NCBI GenBank assembly: GCA_025201365.1
Contig: JAIXMF010000017.1
Span: 434,001-498,000, forward strand
DNA from: Syncephalis plumigaleata
Lineage: Eukaryota; Zoopagomycota; Zoopagomycetes; Zoopagales; Piptocephalidaceae
Direction of reading: 5' to 3'
Length of the DNA stretch: 64,000 nt
Positions 23,434 to 35,102 of the stretch are shown here, one piece after another; position 1 is the first letter of the stretch, and the number at the start of each line of letters is the position of its first letter. The position numbers and the translations under genes are program-made. The notes under the pieces are model-generated. The model was given only the letters and a program-made list of their open reading frames with translations, had not been told where the DNA came from and did no database searches.

Positions 23434-23903
23434 TCGTATAAGATAATGATAATAATAGTAAGCATAAAGCTATTCTTTATAATTGTGTGTGTATTCGGTA
23501 GAAAACCAAATGTATAATCTCGCCAAACATACACTTACTCAATAATAGGTGTATTTATATGCCTAACAGAACAATCATACGTACGTTTCTTCAAACAAGT
23601 TGAAGAGGAATGGTAACAGCCTATGATTGTCTCTAGTACCTAATATTATGTTGTAAACGTATGTGAGTGCATGTAAACTGACTAGAAGCTGTAGACAAGT
23701 GTATAAGCCATCTAGAATGAATATGGATAGAGTGTGTATACGTGTTGTGGTGTGTAAAAGCAAGCAAACTAGCTGAGAAAAGTGGAGAAAAGTGAAATAT
23801 GGTGTAGATGTAGTAATAGTGTAGATGTAGTAGATGTAGTGGATGTAGTAGATGTAGTAATAATCGTTTGCTCAAAAAAAGAAAGAAAGAAAGAAATTTA
23901 TGT
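23434..23903. other. Convergent intergenic with microsatellites
   Basis: About 470 bases between convergent genes. Holds a GTAGAT/GTAGTG minisatellite (about 23805-23862) and an (AAAG)n run (23874-23896) just beyond the Psp1-C gene's stop. Confidence 0.5.
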
Positions 23904-26325
23904 CTACCCTTGTGCTGGTGTTGGAGACGCGGTAGCCGCTGTCTTCTCTACCGTATTGGTCGCTTGTTCTTCACCAATACTACTATTGCTATTGACTTCT
24001 TCCGCGGTGGCGGCATCCTTCTCGTCAGATGATGCTGATGCTGATGTACCAGCTACCGCATTGGACGACAATGATTCAAGTGTGGATGTACCTGTTAGTT
24101 CGGATCCAATGTCGCATTCGCGTCATTATTGATACTGCTTTGATTGGCAGCAGCCGGGTTAACGGCACACATCCAAATACGTGTTTTGTAGTTCTTGAAT
24201 AGATCGCGTACCAATTCGCGGAAATCGATACGACGGTCGGCCACAAAGTAGAAGGTGAGCTTGCGACGATCCCATTGGTATTCGGCGTCGACCACTTCCA
24301 TGGGCAATTTACGTTGCAACACCTTCTGTTGACATACCGCCAATGCCTTGGCTTCATCCTGACTCTTCTGCACTAGCATCGATACCTCACCCGGTTGAGC
24401 CAATCGATAAATACGCTTGGGATGGATCTCCTTGTTGCCACGATGCAGATCTGGCATTTGCTCGGCTTGTTGGCGTTGCAACTGTTGCACTTGAACCGGT
24501 GTAATACGATCATTCGTCACCTTGCCTAGATCCTTGCCACGATCGGCCTCGACAATAACGAGATCGCCCTTCTTGACCATACCGTTCATGGCATCGCTAA
24601 CGTAGTAGAGATCGGAACGACCCGCCTTGAACTCGACGATATAGAGCGGCGTCTGATTAGGAATGGCAGCGAGTGGCACGCCCTTGCCGATATCGGCGAT
24701 GGAACGACGACGTGGCATAGCGCTATCCTGGGCGAATTCCTCGAGTTCCTCCACCGGCAGACTTGCATACGCGCTTGACGTGCGCGATTCACCCAGTTGA
24801 AGCGAGTCGAGTGCATCGGCTAGCATGCGATGATGCGCGGAACCAGTGCTTCCTCCATTGCTACCGCCATAGGATAGCGTGGCAGTGGCCAACGAATGAC
24901 GACGCTGGCCTAGAAGACCGAAATCGGAGCCGAGACTATTACCGCCCATACCGGACGACGATGGCACCGCTAGACGTTGCGAGCCCGAACGTTGCATGCC
25001 ACTTGGTGGTCCGAATGGTTGACGCGGTCCCTCTGTACCGAATGACGACACGGGTGCCAATGATAGACGACGTATTTGCGCTAGTCTTTCGAGACGATCT
25101 GGCGTGGATAGGAGCGATGGTTGTGCAGCACCACCCACCGGCTGACCAGGACGATCAAAGTAGACGCTACCGTAGCCGGGTGGCGGTTGAGTGGCCGCAC
25201 TAAATGAGCGACGATGTGCGGCAGAGTTGTTATTATTAAGACCAATGGGCAGACCACGAGCCGCTAGACTAGCACGTAGCGCGTTAAGATCCGTGTCATG
25301 CTGATAGGAACTACGACGACCGGCCAACAATGGATTGGAGCTTTGTAACGGTTGACCACCGTGCCGTTGAACGTGGAACGAGATCGGCTTTGTCGCATAC
25401 GATCCATGATAATACGCGCGTATTCCTCTTCCGTTAATTCCTCGTCAAGCGATGCCAAATACACTGGATCCAATTCATCGTCGATGATTGTACTTGACGC
25501 GCCAAACTTGGCGGCTACATCGGCAAACGTGTCACCCTGACCGACCGAGTACGAGGAGCTACGATAATTACGGAATGGTGGTTCCTCTGAACCAGTGCCA
25601 GCGGCACCAAATGAAGCAGCAGCAGCAGCAGCAGCACATCAACACCACCGGCCGAGGGACGAAGACGATTGATGCTGGACTGTTCCTTCCAGATGCTCGT
25701 ATTTTGGAATGGCAATCCTAGACCGGTGAACTTGCCGAATCCCGGTGCAGATGGTCGACGCTGTGCCAGAAGGGAATCGCTGTCAACGCTTGCAAGTGCA
25801 GCGGCTAACGCGGCACTGGAACTTGCCGCATCACTGGATTCAGTTGCATTTTCATCAACCTCCTTGAGATCGGAAAGACGTCGTGGACCCTTGGTAGCTC
25901 CAAATGCACGTCGTGGTGCTGCATTAGCGGGCGGTGCAGCAGATGGCGTTGCCGTAGGCTTCCAATTAGGATCGGGTAATAGTGAACTTGCCGTGGTTGC
26001 CGTAGCACCGGGGGATGCAGGCTTTCGCTCACCGGTGGCGCCAGCGCCCAAAGTCTCTTCCGTTCTGTCTCCCTAATACGCGACATGATTAGCATTGATG
26101 TAAACATATAGATATCAATTACAATTACTACTTACACTGGCAGTACTTTTTGACATGGTCCTATCTTGAACTATTGTCGTATCTGACGCGACAATAGCAG
26201 TCGTTGTAGTGGTTGTTGTTGTCGTGGTAGTAGCAGTAGTAGGCTAAATAGATCATTGTTTGTTTGTTAACTAATTATTATATTGCTAATATATATACAA
26301 GACAACTTACCTCCATGTTCGTCAT
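23904..26325 (-). CDS. PSP1 C-terminal domain protein
   Basis: Fungal regulatory protein with a long disordered Ser/Ala/Gly/Arg-rich N-terminus and a PSP1 C-terminal domain. The start is the ATG at 26325 (MTNME then a GTAAG donor), followed by a Thr-rich exon and a large exon. The folded domain reads YIVEFKAGRSDLYYVSD, KGDLVIVEADRGKDLGKV, KRIYRLAQPGEVSMLVQKSQ, DEAKALAVCQQKVLQRKLPM and EYQWDRRKLTFYFVADRRID with FRELVRDLFKNYKTRIWM, the PSP1/YaaT signature. An internal helix, LDEELTEEEYARIIMDRM, precedes it. Frame changes near 25616-25640 (CAG repeat), 25357-25366 and 24103-24110 each fit one missing base. The last one extends the protein into an Ala/Thr/Ser-rich tail ending at a TAG at 23904-23906; without it the stop is at 24095. 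S. cerevisiae PSP1 suppresses DNA polymerase alpha mutants; the molecular role is unclear. Confidence 0.85.
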
Positions 26326-28542
26326 GGCTACTCAACGTAGCAAGTGTCCAAATAGTAGTGTGTAGAAAACGAATCTAAATAGACATACGATGATTAGCTT
26401 AATTGTACATTTTATGCAAGAATATGTGCTAGTGCAGTACAATGCAGTTACTGCAAGCATATGACCAATGCGTCATAGTGTCATCCTTGTAATGCACCAT
26501 CCCATCATACAAAGCTATCATCCAACTACCACTACAGCTAGCTATTACTCGAGATAGTGCAGACGCTGCTTTGCTTATCTCATTGTAGTTTCAGGGATGA
26601 CTTTTTGGAATCATCGTTCCAATACCGAATCGGACCTTCAACAAGTAAGGTGGACCCTCCCGTATATACTAATTAATACACTCGCACGCACGCACACACT
26701 TACTTACTTACCAAAGCAGTTGAATACGTGTGTATACGCAGGCAGATGTAGTGACAGTAGTAGTAGTAGTAGTAGTAATAGTAGTAGCAGTAATAATAAC
26801 GAAAATAAAGTAAGAGATTGAGTTGCAACTATTCCAATGACAGCGTAGTTAATAGTTTTCCTTGTCAATTTAGTAGCGGTAATAGTAGCAATGACAATAG
26901 TGCGGCTGTAATAGTAGTAGAATAATAAGATAGAGGAGCAATCGAATCTGACGGTTGAACGGTGTGTGTCTGTGTCTGTCTGTCTGTCTGTCTGTCTCAA
27001 CAAGTGAGTGAGTGAGTGTGCGTATGCGTGCGCGTACAAAAACCCGCACACACAATCAACCACACTAGCTAGCAGTGAATGGATGTGGACAAAGTGTGCA
27101 CACCAAGAATAAAGTAGTATGGAACGTGGACCGTACACACACACACTACTACTACAAGCACACACGTGCGTAGGATGGAAAACGAAAATGGAACAAGTTC
27201 AGTAATGACCACAAGCAACACACGACGCAGGCGTACGTGTGCCTAAGAGATATGTGTGAAGGTGAGTGGTGTATGGTGATAGTTGTGGTTGTGGTTGTGT
27301 GTGTGTGGAGTGTACAAGGGATACCACACGCACGAGAATGAAAGGGAGTAGAAAGCAGCGTATATGCGAAGTGAAGCAATGAAAGGAGATGATCAAAAAA
27401 GAATAGAAGCGTAGTAAAAGGCGCTAAAGATATCCGTGTGATGGCAGGGATGAATGGCGTGAGGAGAGCAAGAGAGGAGAGAGTAGAGAGAGCGAACAAG
27501 AGAACACACACGCGTGTGTGTGTGTGTGTGCACAGAAAGTAAAGGGATGGGAACTTGTATCAATTCGTTTTGAGTCAATAATGTCTGTCTGTCAAAAATA
27601 CGCTACAATTCATAGGCGATTCAATAAGGAGAATAGTCACCTATTTAATAGTTGTATATAAAAGACCGCTCCATCTTCATTGCTTTACCATTACATTATT
27701 CCTAATTGCAAGTCAATCACATCCCTAATAACATGGGTCAATGTGTTCGCTTAACCATCCAATAGTATGATTATATACACATGTGCATTGTCACAAATGA
27801 TCATTTTTGTAATTAGTAGAATAGCGGCTGTTTATTTCAAATGTAGAATACAATCGCCGATATTACAAATAGTAGTAGTAGTAGTAAAAGTATACATTCG
27901 ATTATGAATAGTCTTCTTCATTATTCATGTGACTGAGCATCATTCATTCGACATGCAATATCGTAAAAAAAGCCAAGGTGATTTTCTCATCTAGCATAAC
28001 ACATACACACTGTTCTTTCTCCACATGCATGTATGCAACTATGCGTATGTGTGTGTGTTCAGAAGAGTTGACTTATGACTTTTAGTATCAAAAACAGGTT
28101 CCGCCCTAGCAAAAAAATGCCAAAAAAGCGTGTGTGTGTGTGTGTGTGTGTGTTACGGACAAGAGCGGAGTACTCATCGGTAAATGAGAGAGAGAACAAG
28201 AACGAGAGAGGAGATGCGTAAATACACGTACATCCACCACACAGACTCATAAACTCCGATCAAACCCTCACGCGCCTTGTGAAGAACACATCCGAGTTTG
28301 GCGTATTAACACGTTCTCCATTCTTACCTTCAATGAAATAGTTGACACATCATTCTAAACAGCATTCTCTAACATGAATGTAGACATGAATTGCTTAGTT
28401 GTATTGAACAGTTAACAAATAAAAAATAAAGAAACATATATGTATACTTTCACAGTGCGTATTTATTGTAAAATAAGTGACACTGCCCATATCCAGTAAT
28501 GTGATGATGGCAAAACAATAAGATTGCTTATTTTGTTGTTGC
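26326..28542. other. Long intergenic region, microsatellite-rich
   Basis: About 2.2 kb upstream of the Psp1-C gene and downstream of RPL3. Contains AGT repeats (26755-26790), TCTG repeats (26970-26996), CA/TG tracts (27130-27145, 27290-27305, 27510-27532) and a pure TG run at 28128-28152. A short open start at 26597 (MTFWNHRSNTESDLQQ) ending at a GTAAGG donor could be a first exon, but I find no matching second exon. The open frames on both strands in 26.7-27.5 kb are low-complexity translations of these repeats. No gene supported. Confidence 0.5.
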
Positions 28543-30380
28543 TTAGGCAGCCAAATCCTTCTTGAGCGTACCCAAGAAAGTGCTCTTCTCCTCCTTGGTC
28601 TGGAAACGACCGTGACCGAACTTGGATGAAGTATCGATGAACTTGAGCGAGATCTTCTCCAAAGCAGATCGCTTGGTGTGAGTGAGCAATGACTTGCGGA
28701 GGGTCAAGACACGACGACGGACACCAACACAGGCACCCTTGATCATGACAAAGTCCTCGTTGACCTCACCGTAGTGGGGGAAGCCACCCAATGGTGTGAT
28801 GGTCTTGGTGGTAAGATCGTACTCGGTGGAGGCGTTCTTAGCATCGGTACCGCTGCCAATACGGTAGATCTTCTTGTTGATCTCGGTACGGTGATGGTAA
28901 CCGTTCTGACCGGCACGTGGCACCGAGTACATGACTCGGGATGGATGCCAGGCACCGATACAGGCGACCTTACGTAGACCCTTGTGCGTCTTACGTGGAA
29001 GCTTCTTGGTACCCCAACGATGAGTGACACCTTCGAAACCTTTACCCTTGGTGACACCGATGACATCGATCATCTCGTCTTGCTCGAAGATCGAGTTGAC
29101 ATCGACGGTCTTCTCAAAGTGCTCGCGGGCCCAGTCGACCTTTTGTGCGATGCTGCCACCGTTAAGTTGGACTTCCATGATGTGAGCCTTCTTCTGACCA
29201 ATCTTCACCTTACGGATTTGGGTGTGTGCGATAACACGGACCACAGTGCAGTATTTCTTGATGCGTTCCAATTCGCGATCAACAGACTTGGCACCATCGG
29301 CGTACTTTTGGGCGTACTTGGTGAAAGCCTTCTTCTTGGAGTGATACCAGTTCTTGTAGAAACGACGACGAACTTCTTCGCTCAAGTGCTCGGCCCACAC
29401 AGTGGTGAGAGTGCGGAGACCACGTGGTGTCTCGACGTAACCGACAACACCGACAACGACCATTGGTGGTGTTTCAATGACGGTGACGGCTTCGACGATT
29501 TCCTTCTTGTGCATCTCTGTTATGATTCAAATTATACACAGTAATAAGAAGCAAATTGTTTGTGTGAGTGTTATTGTAAACAAGCAGCACATCTTAATAA
29601 TCACTACTACTTACTGGATCCTGGACGTTCCAAGTCGCGAACAACGTGGGTCATACCGGCCTTATAACCGAGGAAAGCGGTCATGTGAACTGGCTTGGAA
29701 GCATCATCCTTTGGGAAGGACTTGACTTTGCCGCGATGACGGGCAGCACGCTTACGTGGCAAGAAGCCGAGCGAACCGTGGCGAGGGGCCTCGAACTTGC
29801 GGTGAGACTGCAATGTAATAAGTACACGCAATCACATTATCATCCATAGATTATCGCGTCATATAGAGTATACATATACACGTAGTATAATAGAATCCAT
29901 CGGTAATATAATATAAAAATAAAAATACATTATTCATCATTAGATATACTATCCTTTACATATATGTTTTTGATTTCTGTTTTGATTTCTATGTTGTACA
30001 ACGCAGCCATATACTGACCGGAGGTACGTGCGATTATGCCGATGAATACTGTTATTGTAGCAGCAGTGATAGTAATAGTAGCAATATATAAAATATAAAT
30101 CTATCAAGAGATGTACATCCAACATGAATGTAATACAATAAATACAGAGATATACAATGCGTATAATCCATCCATCCATCCATCCATGTATACACGTATA
30201 CAAGATGTCTAATGAATTCAACATGTATATATCATCTAGTATTCACCATATAATATACATCCATCCATCCATCCATCTACTCATTCATCTTAATAGATTA
30301 TATATCTATATACTACTAATACTACTTATACTACTACTACAAATAAAGTATTCATCAGATATCGTTGGCGTACTCACCAT
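28543..30380 (-). CDS. RPL3: 60S ribosomal protein L3 (uL3)
   Basis: Universal large-subunit protein near the peptidyl transferase centre. The exons give [99 protein letters not shown] (with the conserved W-H-P), [18 protein letters not shown] and [12 protein letters not shown], nearly identical to other fungi. No frame break. The start codon is alone in its exon: minus-strand ATG at 30380-30378 is followed at once by GTGAGT, and an intron of roughly 560 nt ends at a CAG before SHRK at about 29818. A second intron lies near 29515-29606. The long first intron right after ATG is typical of ribosomal protein genes and may hold regulatory sequence; I found no convincing snoRNA in it. Confidence 0.97.
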
Positions 30381-30780
30381 TGGTCCTAGATGTATCCGTT
30401 ACAAAGAGATGATGAAACGGACGATAAACAACACCGGAATGCTGTATATATATCGCAATGTGGAAAGAGGAGGATAGATCAGTGGGATCACACACTCATT
30501 GGTGCTAATAGTCAACACTCCACTCCACTCACATTCTAATAGTGATCATCTTGCTATTATAGTTTCTAATTCATTCACTTATCACATTACATTCGTCATC
30601 ATTAACAGCAGTATCATTCCTTATTGATTCTATCTCGTGCCAGTCATCTGACCTTTACTCTTGTCTTCATCAACGTCATTCCAAAGTCTTTCCTCTATCC
30701 TACTTTTGTTCCAATTATCGTTACTTTATTGTCTCGTTTACTCACTCACCACTACCACTACTACTATCACCAACTTCATT
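30381..30780. promoter_or_regulatory. Shared divergent promoter of RPL3 and V-ATPase subunit G
   Basis: Exactly 400 bases separate the RPL3 ATG (minus) from the VMA10 ATG (plus). The region is CT/CA-rich on the plus strand with CCACTCCACTCACATTC and ACCACTACCACTACTACTAT stretches. No known binding site can be named with confidence. Confidence 0.45.
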
Positions 30781-31371
30781 ATGGCAAATGTAAGTAAAAG
30801 TGAGACTACAAAGATATTCGATCATAGTGACTAACCTATACTCTATCTATCTCTATCTCTATCTCTTGATAGACGGCTCGGTCCAAGGGTGTAGACCGTT
30901 TATTGAAGGCAGAAGCAGAAGCTACCAGAATTGTACAGCAAGCACGACAGTGTAAGTAGAAGAACACCTGATTGATAATCGTAATAATAATCATTGTATA
31001 TAGATCGTATTAAGCGTGCTAAAGAAGCACGAGAGGAAGCAGAAAAGGAAATTGAAGCGTTAAAGGAGCAAAGAAAGCGTGAACTCGAAGAGTATGAACA
31101 ACAAGTAAGTTAGTGTAGTTTATTATTATTATTATTATGTATTACAATCCATCTCATCTCATCTATTACAATGAATCGATTGTATTAGCATGCTGGTGAT
31201 GCTGTCAAGGAACAGGAACGAATTGCCGTGGAAACTGAAGCAAATATCGCAGAGATCCGTGCGACATTCAATAAGAATTGCGATCTAGTAGTTAAGAAAC
31301 TATTGGAAGCAGTAACTACGGTGAAACCTAAATTGCATCCAAATGTGCAAGTAGAAAGCAATCAAGCCTAA
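30781..31371 (+). CDS. VMA10: V-type proton ATPase subunit G
   Basis: Peripheral-stalk subunit of the vacuolar proton pump. The first coding exon is only nine bases (ATG GCA AAT) before a GTAAGT donor; then TARSKGVDRLLKAEAEATRI with VQQARQ, YRIKRAKEAREEAEKEIEAL, KEQRKRELEEYEQQ, HAGDAVKEQERIAVETEANI and DLVVKKLLEAVTTVKPKLHP. This is the Vma10/ATP6V1G pattern: a single long charged coiled-coil helix of about 115 residues with the AxxxAxxIVxxARxYR motif. Three short introns join in frame. The stop is the TAA at 31369-31371, followed by an AATAAA at about 31421. Confidence 0.93.
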
Positions 31372-31626
31372 GGCAAAAAACAAGTAGCTACTACGCTTAT
31401 TATTACTATTGGACATGAACAATAAAATCATGTCTATTCATTGGATTCATGAGCAAGCAGTGTACATTATTTAAATAGTGTTATGTATTGTTATTCATAT
31501 ACTAGCATCTAATCCATTGATTCATCAGTACTAGTAGTAGTAGTAGTAGTAGTAGTAGTAATACGTCGATGAATCTGCCATAATAGTAAAGGGAGTGAAT
31601 CACGCTGACATGCATACGCAACAATA

Positions 31627-33033
31627 TCATCGATATTCAATGATCTGCCACTTGAGTGGATGTCCATTGCGCATCTTGTAAACGAAAGTAATTGGATCTA
31701 ATTGTACGCGTAGTTCCATCGATTCAAATGATGATGATGATGATGATGATGATGACCTGTATCATAATGAACAAGTAGTGTATCACGACTATCCATATGA
31801 AATTGCTTCACGCCTACTAGTTGTAATAAAGTAGCAGTGGCCGATTGATACCTGTAACATAACAAATATCACAGATAAGCATACAATTACTAGATAAATA
31901 GTGTTCTCTCTTCATTGCTTACCAGCTATGCATTTCTTGTACGCGTGGATCACTTTGCTTTGCAATACGATTGGCCTCCACTGCCAATGACTCGGTCGTT
32001 TGTTGTTCCTTTTCTAGTTGCGCTAATTCCTGTTGTGCCATATCCAACTCCCATTGTAAATCATCCACTTCCCGTTGTTGTTCATCCGTTTCAGCGTACA
32101 CATTTTGTAGTTGCAACTTTTGTTCATTTAGTATGCGTTCTGCTTCCTCGCCAGTGATTTGCTTAATAACAAGTAAGCAACTATGTCCATTCATTAGTTT
32201 AGGCTATAATAAATTAATTACCTCATGATTGTTGATCATTTCCTCTACGGTTTTTAGCTCTTCTTCCTTAGATTTTATTCATAGAGCAATGAATAAGTAG
32301 GTGCACTAGTGGCATATGCAGTATAATGTTCACTTACCATGGCTTGTGTATCGGTTAGTAATTGTAGAGTATCATTGACTATTTGACGTGTTTCATCTCG
32401 AGCTATGAAGCGGCAATTATTCCATTAAACACTATTAATGACTATTCCTATAGGTTGGTTACCTGATACAATATTATACACGCTATTGCCGAGTGTATCC
32501 CTTAACGATTCGATATGTCGTTTTGCCTTCTTTAACTCGATTGCTGCCGCTTTATTCTCCGCTTCTACACGATGATAATGAAGAAGTAAGATGATTGTCC
32601 ATTTGTTAACTAAGCGGTCATCTTACCAAGTGAGGTCACCATATCCTCGGTAGCCATAACGGGTGGGTCTTGCGATATATCATTCATAAAGTTCTTTTTT
32701 GAACTTAATTCGATAAAGCTAAATTTCAATTTGGAGTATAATTCCTAAATACACGTAGATTCCTAGTTAGAGCAACGTATTGATGAAGAATCAGCATCAA
32801 GATGAGTAGTATTTACCTGAAAGTGATTACGCGTAGCATTAACGTGGCCTGGATGAATACCAGACTTGCCACCATAATCATCGCGTACTTGTGTCTCTAC
32901 TTGATCGAGTAATTGTTCAACATTGAGCACTCTAGCTCGAAAAGCTTCCAAATCCCTAATGACGCACATGTCTATTACTACTAGAATGTTTGGTGTAATC
33001 CTAGTTCATTACATACTGTTGTACTGTCTCCAT
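31627..33033 (-). CDS. Coiled-coil protein resembling fungal kinetochore protein Sos7
   Basis: Eight or so short exons. The start is METVQQ (ATG at 33033), then DLEAFRARVLNVEQLLDQVE, ELYSKLKFSFIELSSKKNFM, NDISQDPPVMATEDM, long heptad-type helices (EAENKAAAIELKKAKRHIES, LNEQKLQLQNVYAETDEQQR, LQWELDMAQQELAQLEKEQQ) and a C-terminal FHMDSRDTLLVHYDT then FESMELRVQLDPITFVYK. The SKLKF..E...K.NF motif followed by DPP is what I recall of fungal Sos7, the partner of Spc7/KNL1; the family call is from memory of that pattern and should be treated as probable. The frame changes in the (CAT)n tract at about 31727-31753, again by one missing base or a repeat-length change. The stop is at 31627-31629. Confidence 0.55.
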
Positions 33034-35071
33034 ACTGTACCGTTGTTACTATTGGTGGTAATAGTCAGTATGATAAATGAAGAGAGAAAAAGGAAAGGTA
33101 TATGAAAAACAATGACGACGCGTGTACGTGTGATTATCGTATACACAATAACAATGAACAATAATAATCGCCCTCTATTCTCAACCCTTTACACTAAATC
33201 TACAACAAGTTTATACCTAAATTCGACTATGTTACTATTTTTATACACGATAGATATTTATATCACATGTTGGGTGCATTAGGATGATGATGATGATTGA
33301 TATGCTATTGCTCATCTCTTGGAGATGGACAAATTAAGTATAGCACCATTCGTATGGATAATCATTTACGATACACGTTAATCACTTTGCTTGTTATAGG
33401 TTGTGCACATGCTGATTAATAATTATAGACGTCAGTGGCACCACGGCATGAATAGATGAATCAAGCGTAGTCTTATTAGTTGCCAAGTAAACATTCCATA
33501 TGCATGCAAGTATATAGACGTCATTTACGCCACATACACATACACATATACATGCACAAAATAGAAGCAAGCAAGAGAGAAAGGGAAAGAGTGAGAAATC
33601 TACCTGTAGATTGACGAGACGCAACTATGCTCTAATCGTATCATCATAGATTGTTGTCTGACATTTGGTCTACTCGCTGCTAACAGTCCTTTGTGAACGC
33701 AAGACGAAGATCTATTTACCCCTTATCATAATGTGTAACGTGGGGCATGTGCAACGCTACACTGCATCCATTTACATGAATGTATGAGTGAATGTATGAG
33801 TGAGTGAATGAGTGAGCGAATACCAAAAGACAAATGTAGGTCTACACGCACTTTTAGGGTTGATGGCCAAGGAGAACTCGTTAGCATGACATTTACATGT
33901 ATATTCAACATATCTATGCATTTGCTATACATTATCATCTTCTATTATGCCCCTATAAGCATAGATACCTACGTGTAATCGACAAGATTCATCTCTATAC
34001 ATATGTTTATTAGGGGTATCCTATCATTTATCATTCTATGCTTACGTAGCCGTAGTAAAGGCATAAAAACCGATATAGCGGTCCTTTTTTCCTTACTCAA
34101 GTATTCCGTTCCTTTCCTTTCCTTGCCTTTCTTCTAGTATTCTCACTAATATCTCTACACTTGATGAATACAAGTGTAATCTATGCTAACTAGTATACAA
34201 GCATTTGTTTATTTATTCTAATTTTATACCATTGATTGACTTTGTTCAACGCTACTCCAATTGTTGTTCCTTTTTTAAGCAACAAGCTTGAGTTTAAAAC
34301 CGTCATAGACCTACAACGTCTTTCTTTCTTCTTCTCTGTTTCTTTCGAAATACCGGTTACAAAGTCTTCTTTGTTACTAGCTGAACGCTGACTGGTTCTC
34401 TGCTGGTGGGCACATTACACGGGTAAGTAACACGATTCCTGCTGGATGATGGCATCATTGTCATCATTATCATTGTTAAGGTGATCATCACTTCCAAAAC
34501 GATTACCTGTTATCTGTGACATATCGTTTCAATAGCACTACTAGTGATGCTAGTAGTCATATACATTTACAGAGTAGATGAGTGAATAGTACAAATATTT
34601 TACATTCACATTATAATGACCATGTCTAGTTGTAATGTCGTATAACGTGCGCGAGAAAGAGAAAGAGAAAGAGCGTCTTGGCTTCAACAAATAAAGCCAT
34701 GGCAGGGTAAATTATCGTCACATTCACATCTCATCTATATAAATGGATAGGCATAGAGATAGGCATAGAGAGAGATGTGTGTGTATATATGTGTATGTAC
34801 TTGATACGTAGTTTCTCCTGGACATGCACCATGGGAGTCAATGCAGCCATTGACATTAGAGATAAAGAAGAATGAGAGGAGGAGGAGAAACAAGGGAGAA
34901 CAAATGAGACTGAAGCGTATAGAACGAATGAACGAACGAGCGAACGAACGAACGAGCGAGGCATGTAAACTCTACACGCACGCGCACGCACGCATGCGCC
35001 TGCGCATTCGCCGACTGCATTATATCGTTGGCTCCTATGGTTGTACAACTATTGCTTGGTGCATTTCTATG

Positions 35072-35102
<31 letters not shown>

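Noticed and set aside
23904-24132. Plus-strand open frame opposite the end of the Psp1-C gene
   Set aside because: The minus strand continues the Psp1-C protein as a coherent Ala/Ser/Thr tail; the plus-strand reading is its shadow.
26704-27578. Several long open frames on the minus strand rich in Leu, Ser, His and Thr
   Set aside because: They are translations of CA/TG, TCTG and AGT simple repeats and have no family resemblance.
29819-30377. C/D box snoRNA inside the first RPL3 intron
   Set aside because: A TGATGA-like box occurs on the minus strand, but no CTGA box D at a proper distance was found.
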